Translations under genes and position numbers: made by a program | Notes under the pieces: model-generated | Told to the model about the DNA's origin: nothing | Seen by the model: only the letters and a program-made list of their open reading frames with translations | The model's database searches: none | NCBI GenBank assembly: GCA_037447655.1 | Contig: JBBHKE010001289.1 | Location: 197,188-261,187, forward strand | Direction of reading: 5' to 3' | Length of the DNA stretch: 64,000 nt | Source: Zygnema cylindricum | Taxonomy: Eukaryota > Streptophyta > Zygnematophyceae > Zygnematales > Zygnemataceae | Shown here: piece by piece, positions 1 through 12,127 of the stretch | Layout of the letters: the number at the start of each line of letters is the position of its first letter | How positions within the stretch are numbered: the stretch's first letter is position 1

Positions 1-1183
1 AAATCGTTTCTTTTCGTTTTATTCGCAATGCGTGTAACTTAAAATCGTGTGATACGGATAAAATGATCAAAGCACCCATATTATGACGCTTTTTAAGATG
101 TGAAAACTTGGTGCCAACCCTGCATACAAAGTAGTTTTCGCATTCGTTGTGAATCAAGATTTTAAGTCATAATCTACTCTATAATATGCGGAATTTGATA
201 TTTTTACCGGATTTAAACATAAAACGGGCATTTAAGCCAAAACTTTCTAAAATTTATAATACCGACTTTATGTGTGGTAATCCTAGTGTTAGCTTTTAGG
301 ATTGTTTCACCGTTCAAAAACAAAGTAAAAAAATGGTTTTAATTTCCGATTATATTCCCCAATTTACAATATTTAAAATCTTTCAAAACCGAATTTACGG
401 GCAAAATACAAATTTAGGCCATTTTTATAGTTTAAGGCGTATAATATCTCATCTAATACTGAATTTTAGAACTAAGTGTTGCTTACGCTTTTGATGAAAC
501 ATACGTCCCAACCGTGGTTCAAAAGTGTAGAATTTTTCGCAGTATTATACCCACGAAACTAGTAAAATAGGCATAGTGTGCTAAAATTCAATGTGCGTAA
601 CGCTTATTTTGCTTTTCTTTGCTAAAAATAAAGCAAAAAATACCATATTTTTGATCTATAATTCCAACTATTTCACTAATCATAACTAGTGTGGGTAATA
701 TTGTATGTCCAGTCTGCATTTACAATCAAGCACTTATGACTAAAATTACATTGCCCGTTGTTTTAAGCGTTAAGGATTCATTCGCATTGATGCAAAACCA
801 TAATATACAATACTAATTTAGTGTAAGGAGACGTGGCAAATTGTGGTCCACTTCCTTGAATAGTGTTGTGAAAACTATTTTATAATTTTCGCCCAAAAAA
901 TGTTGCGACCGTACATGTTATCGATTTAAATAACGATGTGCTTAACCAGCACACATCGGCAGGCGATATCATCGGCATCCGATGTGAGCCATAAATCTGC
1001 AACCCTAACTCCTTGGAAGTACAACTTTTTTTGCAAAAACTGCCGAACCTTGTAGAACCGTGAATTTTACGATACCGTACATATTTCGTTTTTTGGATGT
1101 TGGCAGTTTCTTGCCCACATCGGTTTGCCGCAACAGCATCCAAAAAACTATTGGATTACCGATGCGGGCATGAAACGCTACAG
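1..1183. other. AT-rich intergenic DNA, no gene seen
   Basis: No reading frame here resembles a known protein. The sequence is AT-rich. The stretch around 770-890 (containing GACGTGGCA followed by TGGTCCAC) resembles the interior of the TA-flanked element at 33925-34121, so it is probably an old transposon fragment. Nothing else is recognisable. Confidence 0.5.
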
Positions 1184-1195
1184 TACACCATGAAT

Positions 1196-1898
1196 CAGAG
1201 GTCGCAAAAGTCAAAATTTTACATAACCGAAACCGACCGTTTTTTTTTTTCAAAATCTGAGTAACCGACGCCCGACCAGGTTATGTCACGCTCCAAAATT
1301 GTTAACCGTTAACCAACCGACGTTTACGAAAATAAAAATTAACCAAATCTCGATTTCTCGCGACTAACCATGCCCGCCCGTAACCGAAAAAGTACAAAAT
1401 TAACCAATGTACGACGTATGAATGAGCCAATAATTACGATTTGTCGCGTTCCCTATGATTTGCGAAATGAATAGTGTTACTACCGTGTCAGATTTGCGAC
1501 GCTTTGTCGCGTTTCGCGTTCCCTAAGATTTTGCGAAATGAATAGTGTACTACCGTGTCAGATTTGCGACGCTTTGTCGCGTTCCCTATGATTTGCGAAA
1601 TGAATAGCGTTACTACAGTACCGTGTCAGATTTGCGACGCTAATCATGATGTCACGTACTTCCACGATACCAAAGAGTACAAAGTACAAGAATGTTGGAT
1701 TATAGGGACAGTACAAAATTTTCATTTTTTTTGGTTTTTTGGTTGACCGACCGTAACCGACCGTTTTTTTTTTCCTGGTGAATCAACCGACCGTAACCGC
1801 CCGACCCCCAAAATTTGGCAACCGAATCCATTCCGGTTCCGGCGCGGGCGGTCGGTTAACGGTCGGTCACGGTTTCGGTTGACCGTTTGCGACCTCTG
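1196..1898. mobile_element. hAT-like non-autonomous element, family B copy 1
   Basis: The element begins CAGAGGTCGCAAAA and ends TTTGCGACCTCTG, a terminal inverted repeat of about 13 bp. It is flanked by 8-bp duplications CCATGAAT (1188-1195) and CCGTGAAT (1899-1906), which differ at one base. An 8-bp duplication with ends starting CA is typical of hAT elements. It sits inside the terminal repeat of an older TA-flanked MITE. The interior is rich in GACCGACCG-type motifs and carries a threefold tandem repeat. No transposase frame is visible, so it is non-autonomous. Confidence 0.82.
1437..1645 (+). repeat. Tandem repeat, three units of about 65-75 bp
   Basis: The phrase 'TTTGTCGCG...CCCTA(T/A)GATTT(T)GCGAAATGAATAG...CCGTGTCAGA' is repeated three times with small indels inside hAT-B copy 1. 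The repeats are not seen in the copy at 3732-4114, so the expansion happened within this copy. Confidence 0.75.
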
Positions 1899-2068
1899 CC
1901 GTGAATCGCTATTAGCGTCAATGTTTTTTTCGCCACTTGAAACATCTTTTCTCCGTACACACTTGTCAGATTGTGGATCTGACGGTTGCGATTACAACGT
2001 AACATTCTCAGCTTCCGATTGGCGGTCTCAAATTGAAAATCCGACAAGTGAAGAAAATATGTTTTAAG

Positions 2069-2576
2069 CATAGTTCAAAAGTAGGTGAAAGTAGGCCCAT
2101 ACAATATGCCTATTGTATGTAAAACATACAATATGACCTTAAGACCCATATTGTATTGGTCGCAAAACGAAAAAAATTAGTAACAGGGTTGACTTGCACA
2201 TCGATCGATAGAGAATTAAACGTCATGTCTAAATTTTGAAAAACATTCGGACAAAATTTGTTTTTTCTGTGAGTTTTGAGGTATTTTTTATTTTAACCGG
2301 CACATTTGGACGATCGGGTGGTCGCTGATCAATGTAGCGATCTAGGAAGATCACATGAAAAGCCCATAACACAACTCATCCTACGCCGTGTCAGTTCGCT
2401 GAAAAATTCCGTCCGGCGGCGTGCGTTGTACTATGATCATACGTCAGTTTCGTACGTTCGTACAAGAGTGTGCACAAACGCACACACATACAGTATGCCT
2501 ACTATACGCAAGTTTTTTGCCAAGTTTTGTGCGCCTACCAAAGGCCTACGATAAAAACGCCTACTTTTGAACTATG
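2069..2576. mobile_element. hAT-like MITE, family A copy 1
   Basis: Terminal inverted repeats are CATAGTTCAAAAGTAGG at 2069 and CCTACTTTTGAACTATG ending at 2576. The flanking 8-bp duplication GTTTTAAG is perfect (2061-2068 and 2577-2584). The interior contains the family motif GTCAGATTCGGACGATCGG or close variants and AGATCACATGAAAAGCCCATA. It is a long variant sharing an extra block (about 2386-2530) with copy 5. It inserted into an older TA-flanked MITE. Confidence 0.9.
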
Positions 2577-2633
2577 GTTTTAAGTGACGAAAAAAACATT
2601 GACGCTAATAGTGTACTGTACTGTATATTTATA

Positions 2634-3617
2634 ACTGGTCGCAAAAGTCAAAATTTTAGATACCCGAATCCAACATTTTTTTTTTCAAAATCTGCACCTG
2701 AAATCCGGCCGGGTTATGTCACGCTCCTAAATTGTTACCCGGTTACCCGATACGTGAAGACAAAAATAAAAGTTAACCGAAACTCAATTTCTCGCGACCA
2801 GCCGTACCTTCCCGACAAAGTTACACCGCTCATCGTACCCTCGTTATATTCCACGATACCAAGAGTACAAAGTCCAATTATGTTGGATAGTATGGACACT
2901 ACAGTACAGTACTGTACTTTAACTGTACTGCAGTGGTACCATAGATGTCCTATGCGCATAACACGCACGGAATGAACTATGAATGCGTATAGTGCGCACC
3001 ATACGGTTTTGAAAAGCTAATAAAATTGTACCTTACTGTGAACCAATACAGTTTTCGTACATTTTAGGGTTATTTAAGCAGAATTTTAGGGTTTTTAGGG
3101 TACATTCTTGTGCGTACTATATTTTAGTACAACTGTCTTACATTTTCCGAGATTTTAGGGAAATTAGGGTCCATTTTTGTACGTTTCCGTATATGTCAGT
3201 ACATTTGTCGTAGATTTTTCGTATAGTGTCGTACATTTTCGTACATCGTTCGTACATTCTCAGATTTTTTAAGGATTTTCTAGGGTCACGTTTTTCGTAC
3301 ATTTCGTATAATTCGTACAGTGGAAACATTACGAAATTCACGAGAAGTATAAAATCCACGAATACTACGTATTTTTCGTAAAAAAGTCGAAATCCGTACG
3401 AATTGGACATCTATGAGTGGTACGTACCTAGGAAACTCTCAATTTCTTTTGTTTTTTGCTTACTCAGCCGTACCCAACTTTGTTTTATTTTTTTGTATCA
3501 CCCGGCCGAATCCGGCCGGCCCCCAAAATTTGGCACTCGAATTCGTTCCGGATCCGACGCGGCCGGCCGGGTACGGATTCGAATACGGATTCGGGTACCC
3601 GATTGCGACCTCTGGCA
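2634..3617. mobile_element. Degraded hAT-B-like element, probably rearranged
   Basis: The left part (2634-2880) begins TGGTCGCAAAAGTCAAAATTTTA and matches the left arm of hAT-B copy 1. The right part (about 3470-3617) ends GATTGCGACCTCTG and matches its right arm, including the CCAAAATTTGGCA block. No 8-bp duplication could be found. The middle (2900-3460) is unrelated and rich in CGTACATTTT-like phrases, so two fragments or one element with an insertion are both possible. Confidence 0.5.
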
Positions 3618-3731
3618 ACCAGTCAACCACCCAAGAAAGAGAATGTACGATAATCATTTAATTTAATTTTATTAGAAGGTTCGTTTTTGCAAAATTTCAC
3701 AGGTTTAGGTTTGTAAACTTACTCCTCACAT

Positions 3732-4114
3732 CAGAGGTCGCAAACGGTTAACCGAAACCGTAACCGACCGTTAACCGACCGCCCGCGTCGGATCCGGAAC
3801 GGATTCAGTTGCCAAATTTGGGGGGTCAGGCGGATTCGGGCGGATTCGGGCGGGTGATTCCCGAAAAATATTGTACTTTGTACACTTGGTATCTTGGAAG
3901 CACGGGACATCATTTTGTACTTTTTCGGGTACGCGTGGGTACGGGTAGTCGCGAGAAATCGAGTTTCGGTTAACTTTTATTTTCGTAAACGCGTTTCGGG
4001 TAACGGTTAACAAATTTGGAGCGTGACATAACCCGGTCGGGCGTCGGGTACTCAGATTTTGAAAAAAAAAACGGTCTGTTTCGGTTATCTTAAATTATGA
4101 CTTTTGCGACCTCT
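3732..4114. mobile_element. hAT-like non-autonomous element, family B copy 3
   Basis: The element starts CAGAGGTCGCAAACGG and ends CTTTTGCGACCTCT, with the last G of the terminal repeat missing. The 8-bp duplication CCTCACAT is perfect (3724-3731 and 4115-4122). The interior carries GGATTCGGGCGG repeats and the block CCAAATTTGG. No coding capacity is seen. Confidence 0.85.
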
Positions 4115-4611
4115 CCTCACATCGAGTACGATAGCATCGCTCATAGATATTTTCCGATACGCGATACTATTGTAAACCTGGTACGCTTATATACCGGGCA
4201 AAGCGCTAAGCTTGGGAAACTTCCCAGCAAAAATTGGTTCGGAATGGTTCGGTTTTCGCTCCAAACCGGGCCGAGTGCCGCCTGGAAGAAACTAACAGTC
4301 AAATTCTGACCGTCAATACCTTATCTGCAACTTGCCGACTTGCCGTCTCGCTGGACGTCAATTTCATTACTCGACACAGTTAATGTCGCGGCAGTGCCGC
4401 GGCCAGCGCTACAGTACAGTTCTGTACTGACTATCAGACAAAAAACACCTAAAACTCGAAACAGCCTGGATTATTAGCCGGTTTTTGTCCTCGACGCCTT
4501 AAAGTCCTTTTTTTGACACGATTGCGCCAGCTGAGCAGCCAATGGGACCTTTCTGGTTCATAAAATGCAGCCGCAATAAAATAGATCTGCGAAGATTCCA
4601 TTGCTTGGGAT
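4115..4611. other. Intergenic, no gene seen
   Basis: This stretch between two hAT-like elements has moderately higher GC than the flanks. It contains no frame that resembles a known protein and no repeat that could be matched elsewhere in the window. Confidence 0.45.
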
Positions 4612-4886
4612 CATAGTTCAAAAGTAGGCGTTTTTATGGTAGGCCTTTGGTCGGCGCCTTTATCGTAAGTTGTGTTATGGGCTTTCATGTGATCTTCTTA
4701 GATCGCTAATTTGATCAGCGACCGTCCGATCGTCTGAATCTGACGGTGTAAGTAATTTTTTTTGGTCCGAATGTTTTAATTGGTCCGAATAGGTCCGAAT
4801 AAAATATGGGTCCTAAGGTCATATTGTATGTTTTGCATACAATAGGCATATTGTATGGGCCTACTTTGACCTACTTTTGAACTATG
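4612..4886. mobile_element. hAT-like MITE, family A copy 2 (275 bp)
   Basis: The ends are CATAGTTCAAAAGTAGG and CTACTTTTGAACTATG, flanked by the perfect 8-bp duplication CTTGGGAT (4604-4611 and 4887-4894). It is the short subtype, exactly as long as copy 6 at 33158-33432, which has the opposite orientation. Confidence 0.92.
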
Positions 4887-4894
4887 CTTGGGAT

Positions 4895-5216
4895 AGCCGG
4901 GGGGGATCTTGTGGCCCCGGATTTTTGTTACGCAAGTAATTTATGGAAAGGAAAAAATAAAAAGCGGATTCAGTGAATCTGCCCGTGCGCACCACCTGGC
5001 CATTATGGACACACTCAACGAAGACGGCACTTGAATGAGACGGCCCATAGAGGTACCAATCGTCCGGATTTTGGTACCTCTATGGAGCCGGCTGAGCACT
5101 ATGTAGATTCGGGTCAATATTCAGATAATGATTGGAGTAGCCACGGAAAATCCGCTGACCACATATTTTCTTACGCATGTAGCTTCAAGTCAAACAGAAT
5201 ATAAGGCCGAGAATCC
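4895..5216. other. Intergenic, no gene seen
   Basis: No frame, RNA gene or repeat recognised. There is a local inverted repeat around GAGGTACCAATCGTCCGGATTTTGGTACCTC (about 5050-5082), in which GAGGTACCAA pairs with TTGGTACCTC. Confidence 0.4.
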
Positions 5217-5224
5217 ATTTGGCG

Positions 5225-5681
5225 CATAGTTCAAAAGTAGGCGTTTTTTGGTAGGCCTTTTGTAGGCCGCCTTTAGCGTAAGTTGTGTTACGGGATTTCC
5301 ATGTGATCTTCTTAGATCGCTACTTTTATCAGCGACCGTCCGATCGTCCGAATCTGACGATAGTCCTATCGTAAGTTGTGTTATGGGATTTTCATGTGAT
5401 CTTCTTAGATCGTTACTTTCATCAACGACCGTCAGATCCTCCAAATCTGACGGTTTAAATAAAAAGTCGCTCAAAACTCACAGAAAAAGATTTTTTTGTC
5501 CGATTTTTTTTTCAAATTTAGACATGACGATTAATTCTCTATCGATCCATGTGCAACTCAACCCTGTTACTATTATATTTCATTTTGCGGCCAATACAAT
5601 ATGGGTCTTAAGGCCATATTATATGTTTTGCATACAATAGGCATATTGTATGGGCGTACGGTCACCTACTTTTGAACTATG
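5225..5681. mobile_element. hAT-like MITE, family A copy 3 (internal duplication)
   Basis: The ends are CATAGTTCAAAAGTAGG and CCTACTTTTGAACTATG, with the perfect 8-bp duplication ATTTGGCG on both sides (5217-5224 and 5682-5689). Internally a block of roughly 110-120 bp (TATCGTAAGTTGTGTTA ... ATCTTCTTAGATCG ... GTCCGAATCTGACG) occurs twice in tandem, which explains its greater length than the 275-bp subtype. Copy 4 has the same structure. Confidence 0.92.
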
Positions 5682-5689
5682 ATTTGGCG

Positions 5690-7111
5690 GTGTGAGTCAT
5701 CGTACGAAATCTTGTACGAGATGTTATTATTTTGACCAATCATCCATTAGGTGTGCCAATAAACAGCCACTTTTTGTTTACGTGGTTTGTGTTGGTTGGT
5801 GGCTTGCGTTCAGATGTTGAAAAACGTGAGAAAGATTATTTATTAAAGCGAAAAATCCGGATGTAATATCTTTTAAGAGCGCACTTAAAATAAGATTTAT
5901 AAAAGCAAATTACTCAAATGTAAAAGATTTGTAATTACTATCATTGTACGAACTTTGCTGTAATGGATAAAAACCCGAAATCCCTGATGGCAAAAGATGT
6001 GTCAAGGAATATCCTCCGGCAAAGATTTTATTGTCTTGTCCGAAGGCATGATGTGGCCTATACCACGTGTCAGGTTGTCAACGGTCGTCCACGTGGAGCG
6101 TATCATTAATTTACTAAGGATCAATTGTACGGTCCAAAAATCGCTTCGGATGGGAAGAAGAAAAAAAATGGGCGGTCAATGTTTACGCCCATTTAGATTG
6201 GAGAATCTTGGTAAACCTTCAGTAAACGTGTTTTATTAAAAAAAATGATACTAAAAGGTACGAAATGGTACGAAATAGTACGGAGTCCAATGAACAATCA
6301 CAATCTTTTTCACTAATGGAGGATCGTTCACCCTGAAACTTCCCGCAAAAACTGTTAAGAAACTGTCTTAACAATAATTCGCCCCTTCTGAGAATTGATC
6401 TCACGACCTTTGGCGTACTTTTGTACTTGCCGTACTTCAATTTCTTTTCATTTGAACCGACTGGGTCCCAAATCCAACGGCCAAAATTACGTTCTGGATT
6501 AAGCAATTGCGGCACATACAGCTGTCCAGTGACTACAAAAAATCCAAAAAGCCATCGAATCTCATCTCACACACGACAAAAGACGACAAATCGAATCATC
6601 GTACAGAATCGCGGCACATCCGGACAAAATGACATGCATGCACCTAGGCGGCGTTTTCGTCATCGTGGCATTCAATCTTAGATGGACAACCAAGCTTTTG
6701 ACCTTTTTGGTTTTTTTTTTACCACAGAACGACAAAATTCAATCATCGCTTTTTTGCCGTCGAAAGAATCTTTTGATTCTAAAACGGATGTGGAAGTCTA
6801 AGGGCGTGTGCCCATGTAACCGAAATTTTGAAACGTTACTTTGGAATTTAGCGCAGATTTTACGGTGTACTTTTCAAAGTGTTCCTATGTCATTCATTAC
6901 TTGCGCTTTCATTACTTCAAATTTGTGACAGTCGTAGACGTCTACAAAATGTGCGACAGACTACGAAACGAAATGTAGACTACTGCGAAACTTCCTAAAA
7001 TAAGTGACGTCTACAAAGCGACCCATACAAGAAATCATAAAAACTTAGAAATTTTCACATATACTTCTAGAGACTACTTGCATTTTTTGTTTCCTTCGAC
7101 TTATATAAACT
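5690..7111. other. Intergenic with a Harbinger-like fragment
   Basis: No convincing gene is present. At about 6797-6818 the sequence TAAGGGCGTGTGCCCATGTAACC resembles the left end of the PIF/Harbinger-like element at 11258 (TAAGGGTGTGTCCCCATGT). The following 200 bp share GTAGACG-type phrases with that element, but no matching right end was found. The palindrome GTAGACGTCTAC lies near 6935-6946. TTATATAAAC lies only a few bases before the PQ-loop start codon, too close to act as a normal TATA box for that ATG. Confidence 0.4.
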
Positions 7112-8266
<1,155 letters not shown>

Positions 8267-9149
8267 TATTTGAAAAGATTTTTGTACTTTTTTTTTATAG
8301 GTTTCCGTACTTTTTTTTTCGAGGATAAGAATAATTTTCTACGTAAGAACAATGTCGGAACAGAAAAATGTATCCGATGATTTTTTTTCTATTTTTTTAG
8401 AGAAAGATTAGTCAGTCAGAATTGTTACTTTGTAAATAACTTTCTGACACGAAAAAAGTTAAAATAGAAAGTTTTTTTTTTGCAATATTTCATCGGCAAT
8501 TTTTTTGAAATATGATTCCAATTCTTTGATTTTGAAATATTTTAATGCCTTATTTCAGACTGGTCTATGCTAAGCTTTACCGAAATCTTTCGTTTCGTAT
8601 TTTTTTTGTCTTTTAGTGATCGAACTTTTAGCGAAAAACTCAAAATAATGAGGATTTTTTTTGTCATTATTTGTCAAGAAATTGTCTTTTCTTGGTAACC
8701 AAATTTAGCCAAAAAAATAGCTTTTACTTCAACTTGTTTCAATTCTACAAAAAATCCACAAAAAAAAGAAATATCTTATCCCAGAGCTTTTTTTTCTTCA
8801 GTCCAAGTCAATAATTTCACACCAAAAGATCACAGTATTTTGAAGCAATTTTTTTTTTTCCTTGCAATGCTTTGTAAGCAAAAAATTGACAAGAATGGGA
8901 ATAAATAGTTGGGGTCCCTGTCTAGAGAAAAAGACGGAGAAAAATACAACGATAATTTGTTGTTATAACAACGACGATAATAATGGTAACAAAAAACTCT
9001 ATTAAAAAATAATAAAAAGCTCCATCAAAAAGAAATAAATGTTTTATTAAAATAACTATCGGCAAATTAATTTTTGAAAGAGATTTATTCAAACATTGAC
9101 TGCAAGAGATGTAACACTTTTTAAGGGCCTATTTTGGTCAAAATTGATA
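8267..9149. other. AT-rich intergenic, no gene seen
   Basis: This is the downstream flank of the PQ-loop gene, with many homopolymer T and A runs. No protein-like frame or matched repeat was seen. Confidence 0.5.
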
Positions 9150-10457
9150 GTCTGTATCAAACTAATTAAACTAAATTTGGGGCCATTAAATCCCCCCTCT
9201 CCGCCCACCTCCACCCCCCTCCCCCTCTCTCCCTCCCTCTCCATCTTTTAGAGGGACATAGAAACCTTCAAATTTTCTAACTTGAGCTTCCTCCGAGCCT
9301 TGCCTGTAGTCACCCAACAAAGAAACACCATTTAGAAAAATTGAAAAAAGAAGAAAACAAATTAAATTACCAAATCAATACCCAAAAAAATGACCGACGA
9401 AAAAAAATAAATCACCGAATCGACATCAAAAGATCGACAAACGAAAAAAGAAGAATCACCGAGTCAATACCAAGAAATTGACAAAAGGAAGAAATAAACC
9501 AAATCAACACCAAAAAATGATGGACGAAAAAAAACCAATCTCCAAATGAATACCAAAAGATGGACGAAAGAAAAAAAAAATCACCGAATCAACACCGGAA
9601 GGTTGACGAAACGAAAAAAAAAACCGATTCAGCGAATCAACACCAAAAAATCAACGAACGAAAAAAAAAATCCACAAAATCAACACCAAAAAGCGACAAC
9701 AAACGAAACAAATCATCGAGTCAACACCAAAAATCGACAAACGAAAAATACAAATCACCAAATCAATGGCGAAAAAATGAAAAATGCAAACATTTGTGCA
9801 TAAGAAACAAAATATCCGGACTAATTAAATCACTTTACACCACAATTAGTATGGATTTAGAAGTAGTGTGAACTCTAAATTAGTACATTGCACACTAAAT
9901 CATGTACTAAAATCGGACACTCTTAGTCCAATTACTTCTTGAAAAGTGGGAATTTAATTCAATCAAAACTTAATTGCAGACCTGAATTCCTCTGATAAAA
10001 AATTAGTTTTAATACAAAACAAAATATAGAGTAGTTTCAAATCAAGGATTTAATAAAGTACGCTTAAAATTATAAATTCGCAAATCCGCGAGTAAAAAAA
10101 AAAGCTTAAAGGACAACTCCAAAAAAAAAATATTAACTCCATTTGCACAAAAACATGTTTGATGCACTAAATTGACTTTCATTTGTTCTTTTTCCAAAAC
10201 ATGATAGTTGTTTTTCTTTTTTTTTTGTTTATTCTTGACGCATTTTTGACGCAGAAATTTAACGTAAATAAATAAATGGAGTATGGAAATGGATAACTTC
10301 CCTTAAGAAAATTGATGAACTTTAAATTCTTTTCCAGAATCTCTTAACAAAGTCTGTTTTACACAAAAAAATATCAAAGAATCGCTTAAAAAATATTTAA
10401 AAACATAGGACTGTTCATTTTTTATTTTTTTTCAGTGCATTTTCTTCTCTTCTCCAA
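9150..10457 (-). pseudogene. Duplicated 3' end of VIR (terminal exon plus downstream flank), broken
   Basis: This segment aligns over most of its length with 21137-22120, the last VIR exon and its downstream flank. Shared stretches include GGGGCCATTAAATC, TTTTAGAGGGACATAGAAACC and GCCTTGCCTGTAGTCACCC. On the minus strand the copy of the terminal exon starts after AAAACAG with ACTTTGTTAAGAGA, but the next 20 bases present in VIR are missing. The frame therefore shifts and a stop follows within about 16 codons. The upstream big exon is absent. It is a partial segmental duplicate and not a retrocopy, because the intron-side acceptor and downstream flank were copied too. Confidence 0.8.
9360..9775 (+). 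repeat. Degenerate minisatellite, unit about 35-42 bp, expanded in the VIR 3' duplicate
   Basis: Around ten imperfect units of the form AATCACCGAATCAACACC-AAAAAATTGACGAACGAAAAA. The same repeat occurs downstream of VIR at 21290-21490 with roughly half as many units, so the array changed length after the duplication. The Lys/Asn/Gln-rich frames over it are repeat artefacts. Confidence 0.8.
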
Positions 10458-11254
10458 AAAAACAATGGAGAGTGATGAATTACAGAAAACAGTGATGACT
10501 GTGGATTTGTACTGATGACGTGGCACAAAAAGTGCGAAAAAAAGTATGGACTGAAGAAGAATAGTGTTGTCCATAGCCATTTCTAGCCATGGATTCACCC
10601 TCGGAAGCACCACAGACTACCCAAAAACAGCCTACTTTGAATCAACACAGAATTCTACAGAAATAACAACACAAGCTGAAACTACATTAACAGATAGTAT
10701 CTAGGCTATAGAATAACCTCACAAAGTTTCACACAAATATAATAAACAGAGTGATCACATCATCTAGTCAAAGTTGTTGAAAAACAGTCTGCCAGAACTT
10801 GCCAGAACTTTGATAAAACAGACTAACTTCACAATGAAGTAAAACACAGACCAGGCACACAATAGGCCTGAAAATATGTGACAAAATTAACAATACAAAG
10901 AGGAACACACATACAGAATTTCAGATAATTCTGCCAACATATCTGAGAGCAATCCTCAGATAAAATTACCAAAAATGTCCATAAACAGTTTTTGGTACAG
11001 AAAAGTTCCTATGTCTTAAAATGACTAAGTCCTACAAATATAAACTAGAGCTCACTACTGAACGTACGGAGGCATACCAGCCGTACGCTATCTACCAGCT
11101 ACCTCAATTAATGTTAATATACCCGAATACTTCAAGGTATGTCAAAATGAGTAAAAGTACACTAATAACTAATTCAAAAAAAGACAAAACAACGTTTAAC
11201 CAAATATTTACACCGACAACAAAACAACAAAACCGTATGCTGAGTCATTGCGTG
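10458..11254. other. Intergenic, no gene seen
   Basis: AT-rich sequence between the VIR 3' duplicate and the Harbinger-like element. No frame resembles a known protein. Confidence 0.45.
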
Positions 11255-11257
11255 TAA

Positions 11258-12036
11258 GGGTGTGTCCCCATGTGCATAAGTAAGGGTTTATTTCTGTCGT
11301 TTTCCTGTAAAACTTAGCGCCGTATTGCCTAAGTTCCAACCGTACGAAGGAATCGCAAATTTGTGGAGTACAATTTGCGTCAATCCTCGAACTTAGGGTG
11401 TACGAAAATTTGTCGTCTTGTGTTTTTCGACCCACTTCAACGACAAAAAACGTCATCTTCAACCTTATCATTAAAACAACGCGCGATGTGTTTTAAAATT
11501 AGGTTTTTTCGATAAACAAATAGGAACATACTGTCGCACGTGCCACAAATTTTGAAAACTTTCATACGATTTTCAGGACAAAGAAAAGTACATAGTTCGC
11601 TATGTATTGTCGGTTTGCGTTCTAATACGACAAAGACAAGTACACAACTTGTTTGGATTTGTCCGTTTTCGTCTAGTACGGATTTCTTTTTTTGCAGGGG
11701 TCTTCAAATTCCGATGCCATTTCACGTCGACCGGACAGGCGACGCGAAGACAAAGTGCATCGTCTTCGACCGTGAAATTGCACAGGCTGGAAGGCGGTAC
11801 GTCTACAATGTCACGGTAAGACATGCGACGTCACACGCAGGTACAAAAAACAACGTGTGACCACAGATTGTAGACGTTGACAACCGTCACAGGTACTGTC
11901 GACGTATACAATCGTCACAAGCGTAAGTTACGATTTCGTCCTTACAGACATAGGGACACTTGAACACCGGGTCCGGCGGATCCGCGCTAAAATACAAAGT
12001 AATTTCGCTAAGTTACAAGTACATGGGGACACACCC
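11258..12036. mobile_element. PIF/Harbinger-like element with TAA duplication
   Basis: The left end is GGGTGTGTCCCCATGT (11258) and the right end ACATGGGGACACACCC (to 12036), a 16-bp perfect inverted repeat. It is flanked by TAA at 11255-11257 and 12037-12039. Ends starting GGG and a three-base TAA/TTA duplication are characteristic of PIF/Harbinger (Tourist-like) elements. A GC-richer stretch at about 11700-11817, preceded by TTTTTTTGCAG and followed by GTAAGAC, has an open frame (FHVDRTGDAKTKC... IVFDRE). This could be a captured exon resembling an OB-fold segment of RPA-type proteins; that reading is speculative. No transposase is recognised. Confidence 0.75.
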
Positions 12037-12127
12037 TAAGTAAGCAAGACTCCACGAATCTCGTAAAACAATCCGAGCCGTCCAAAAATAGATATTGTGT
12101 GATTGACGCGATTTCGCGTCACCACTA

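Larger units (their letters stand above)
1186..2615. mobile_element. Tc1/mariner-like MITE broken by two hAT-like insertions
   Basis: The left end is TA (1184-1185) followed by CACCATGAAT. The terminal repeat resumes at 1899 as CCGTGAATCGCTATTAGCG, after the insertion at 1196-1898. Its interior is interrupted again at 2069-2576 and continues to CGCTAATAGTG-TA near 2616. With both insertions removed, the remaining sequence resembles the complete 214-bp element at 59337-59550, including the shared GAAAATATGTTTTAAG block. The extreme right terminal repeat looks shortened. The TA flank and terminal inverted repeats point to a Tc1/mariner-like non-autonomous element; this classification is inferred from the target duplication only. 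Confidence 0.7.

Noticed and set aside
3060-3160. Interstitial telomere repeat
   Set aside because: TTTTAGGG and TTTTTAGGG occur only a few times with irregular spacing, not as an array.
9546-9871. Lys/Asn/Gln-rich frames of 85 and 103 codons
   Set aside because: They are created by the tandem minisatellite and show no domain.
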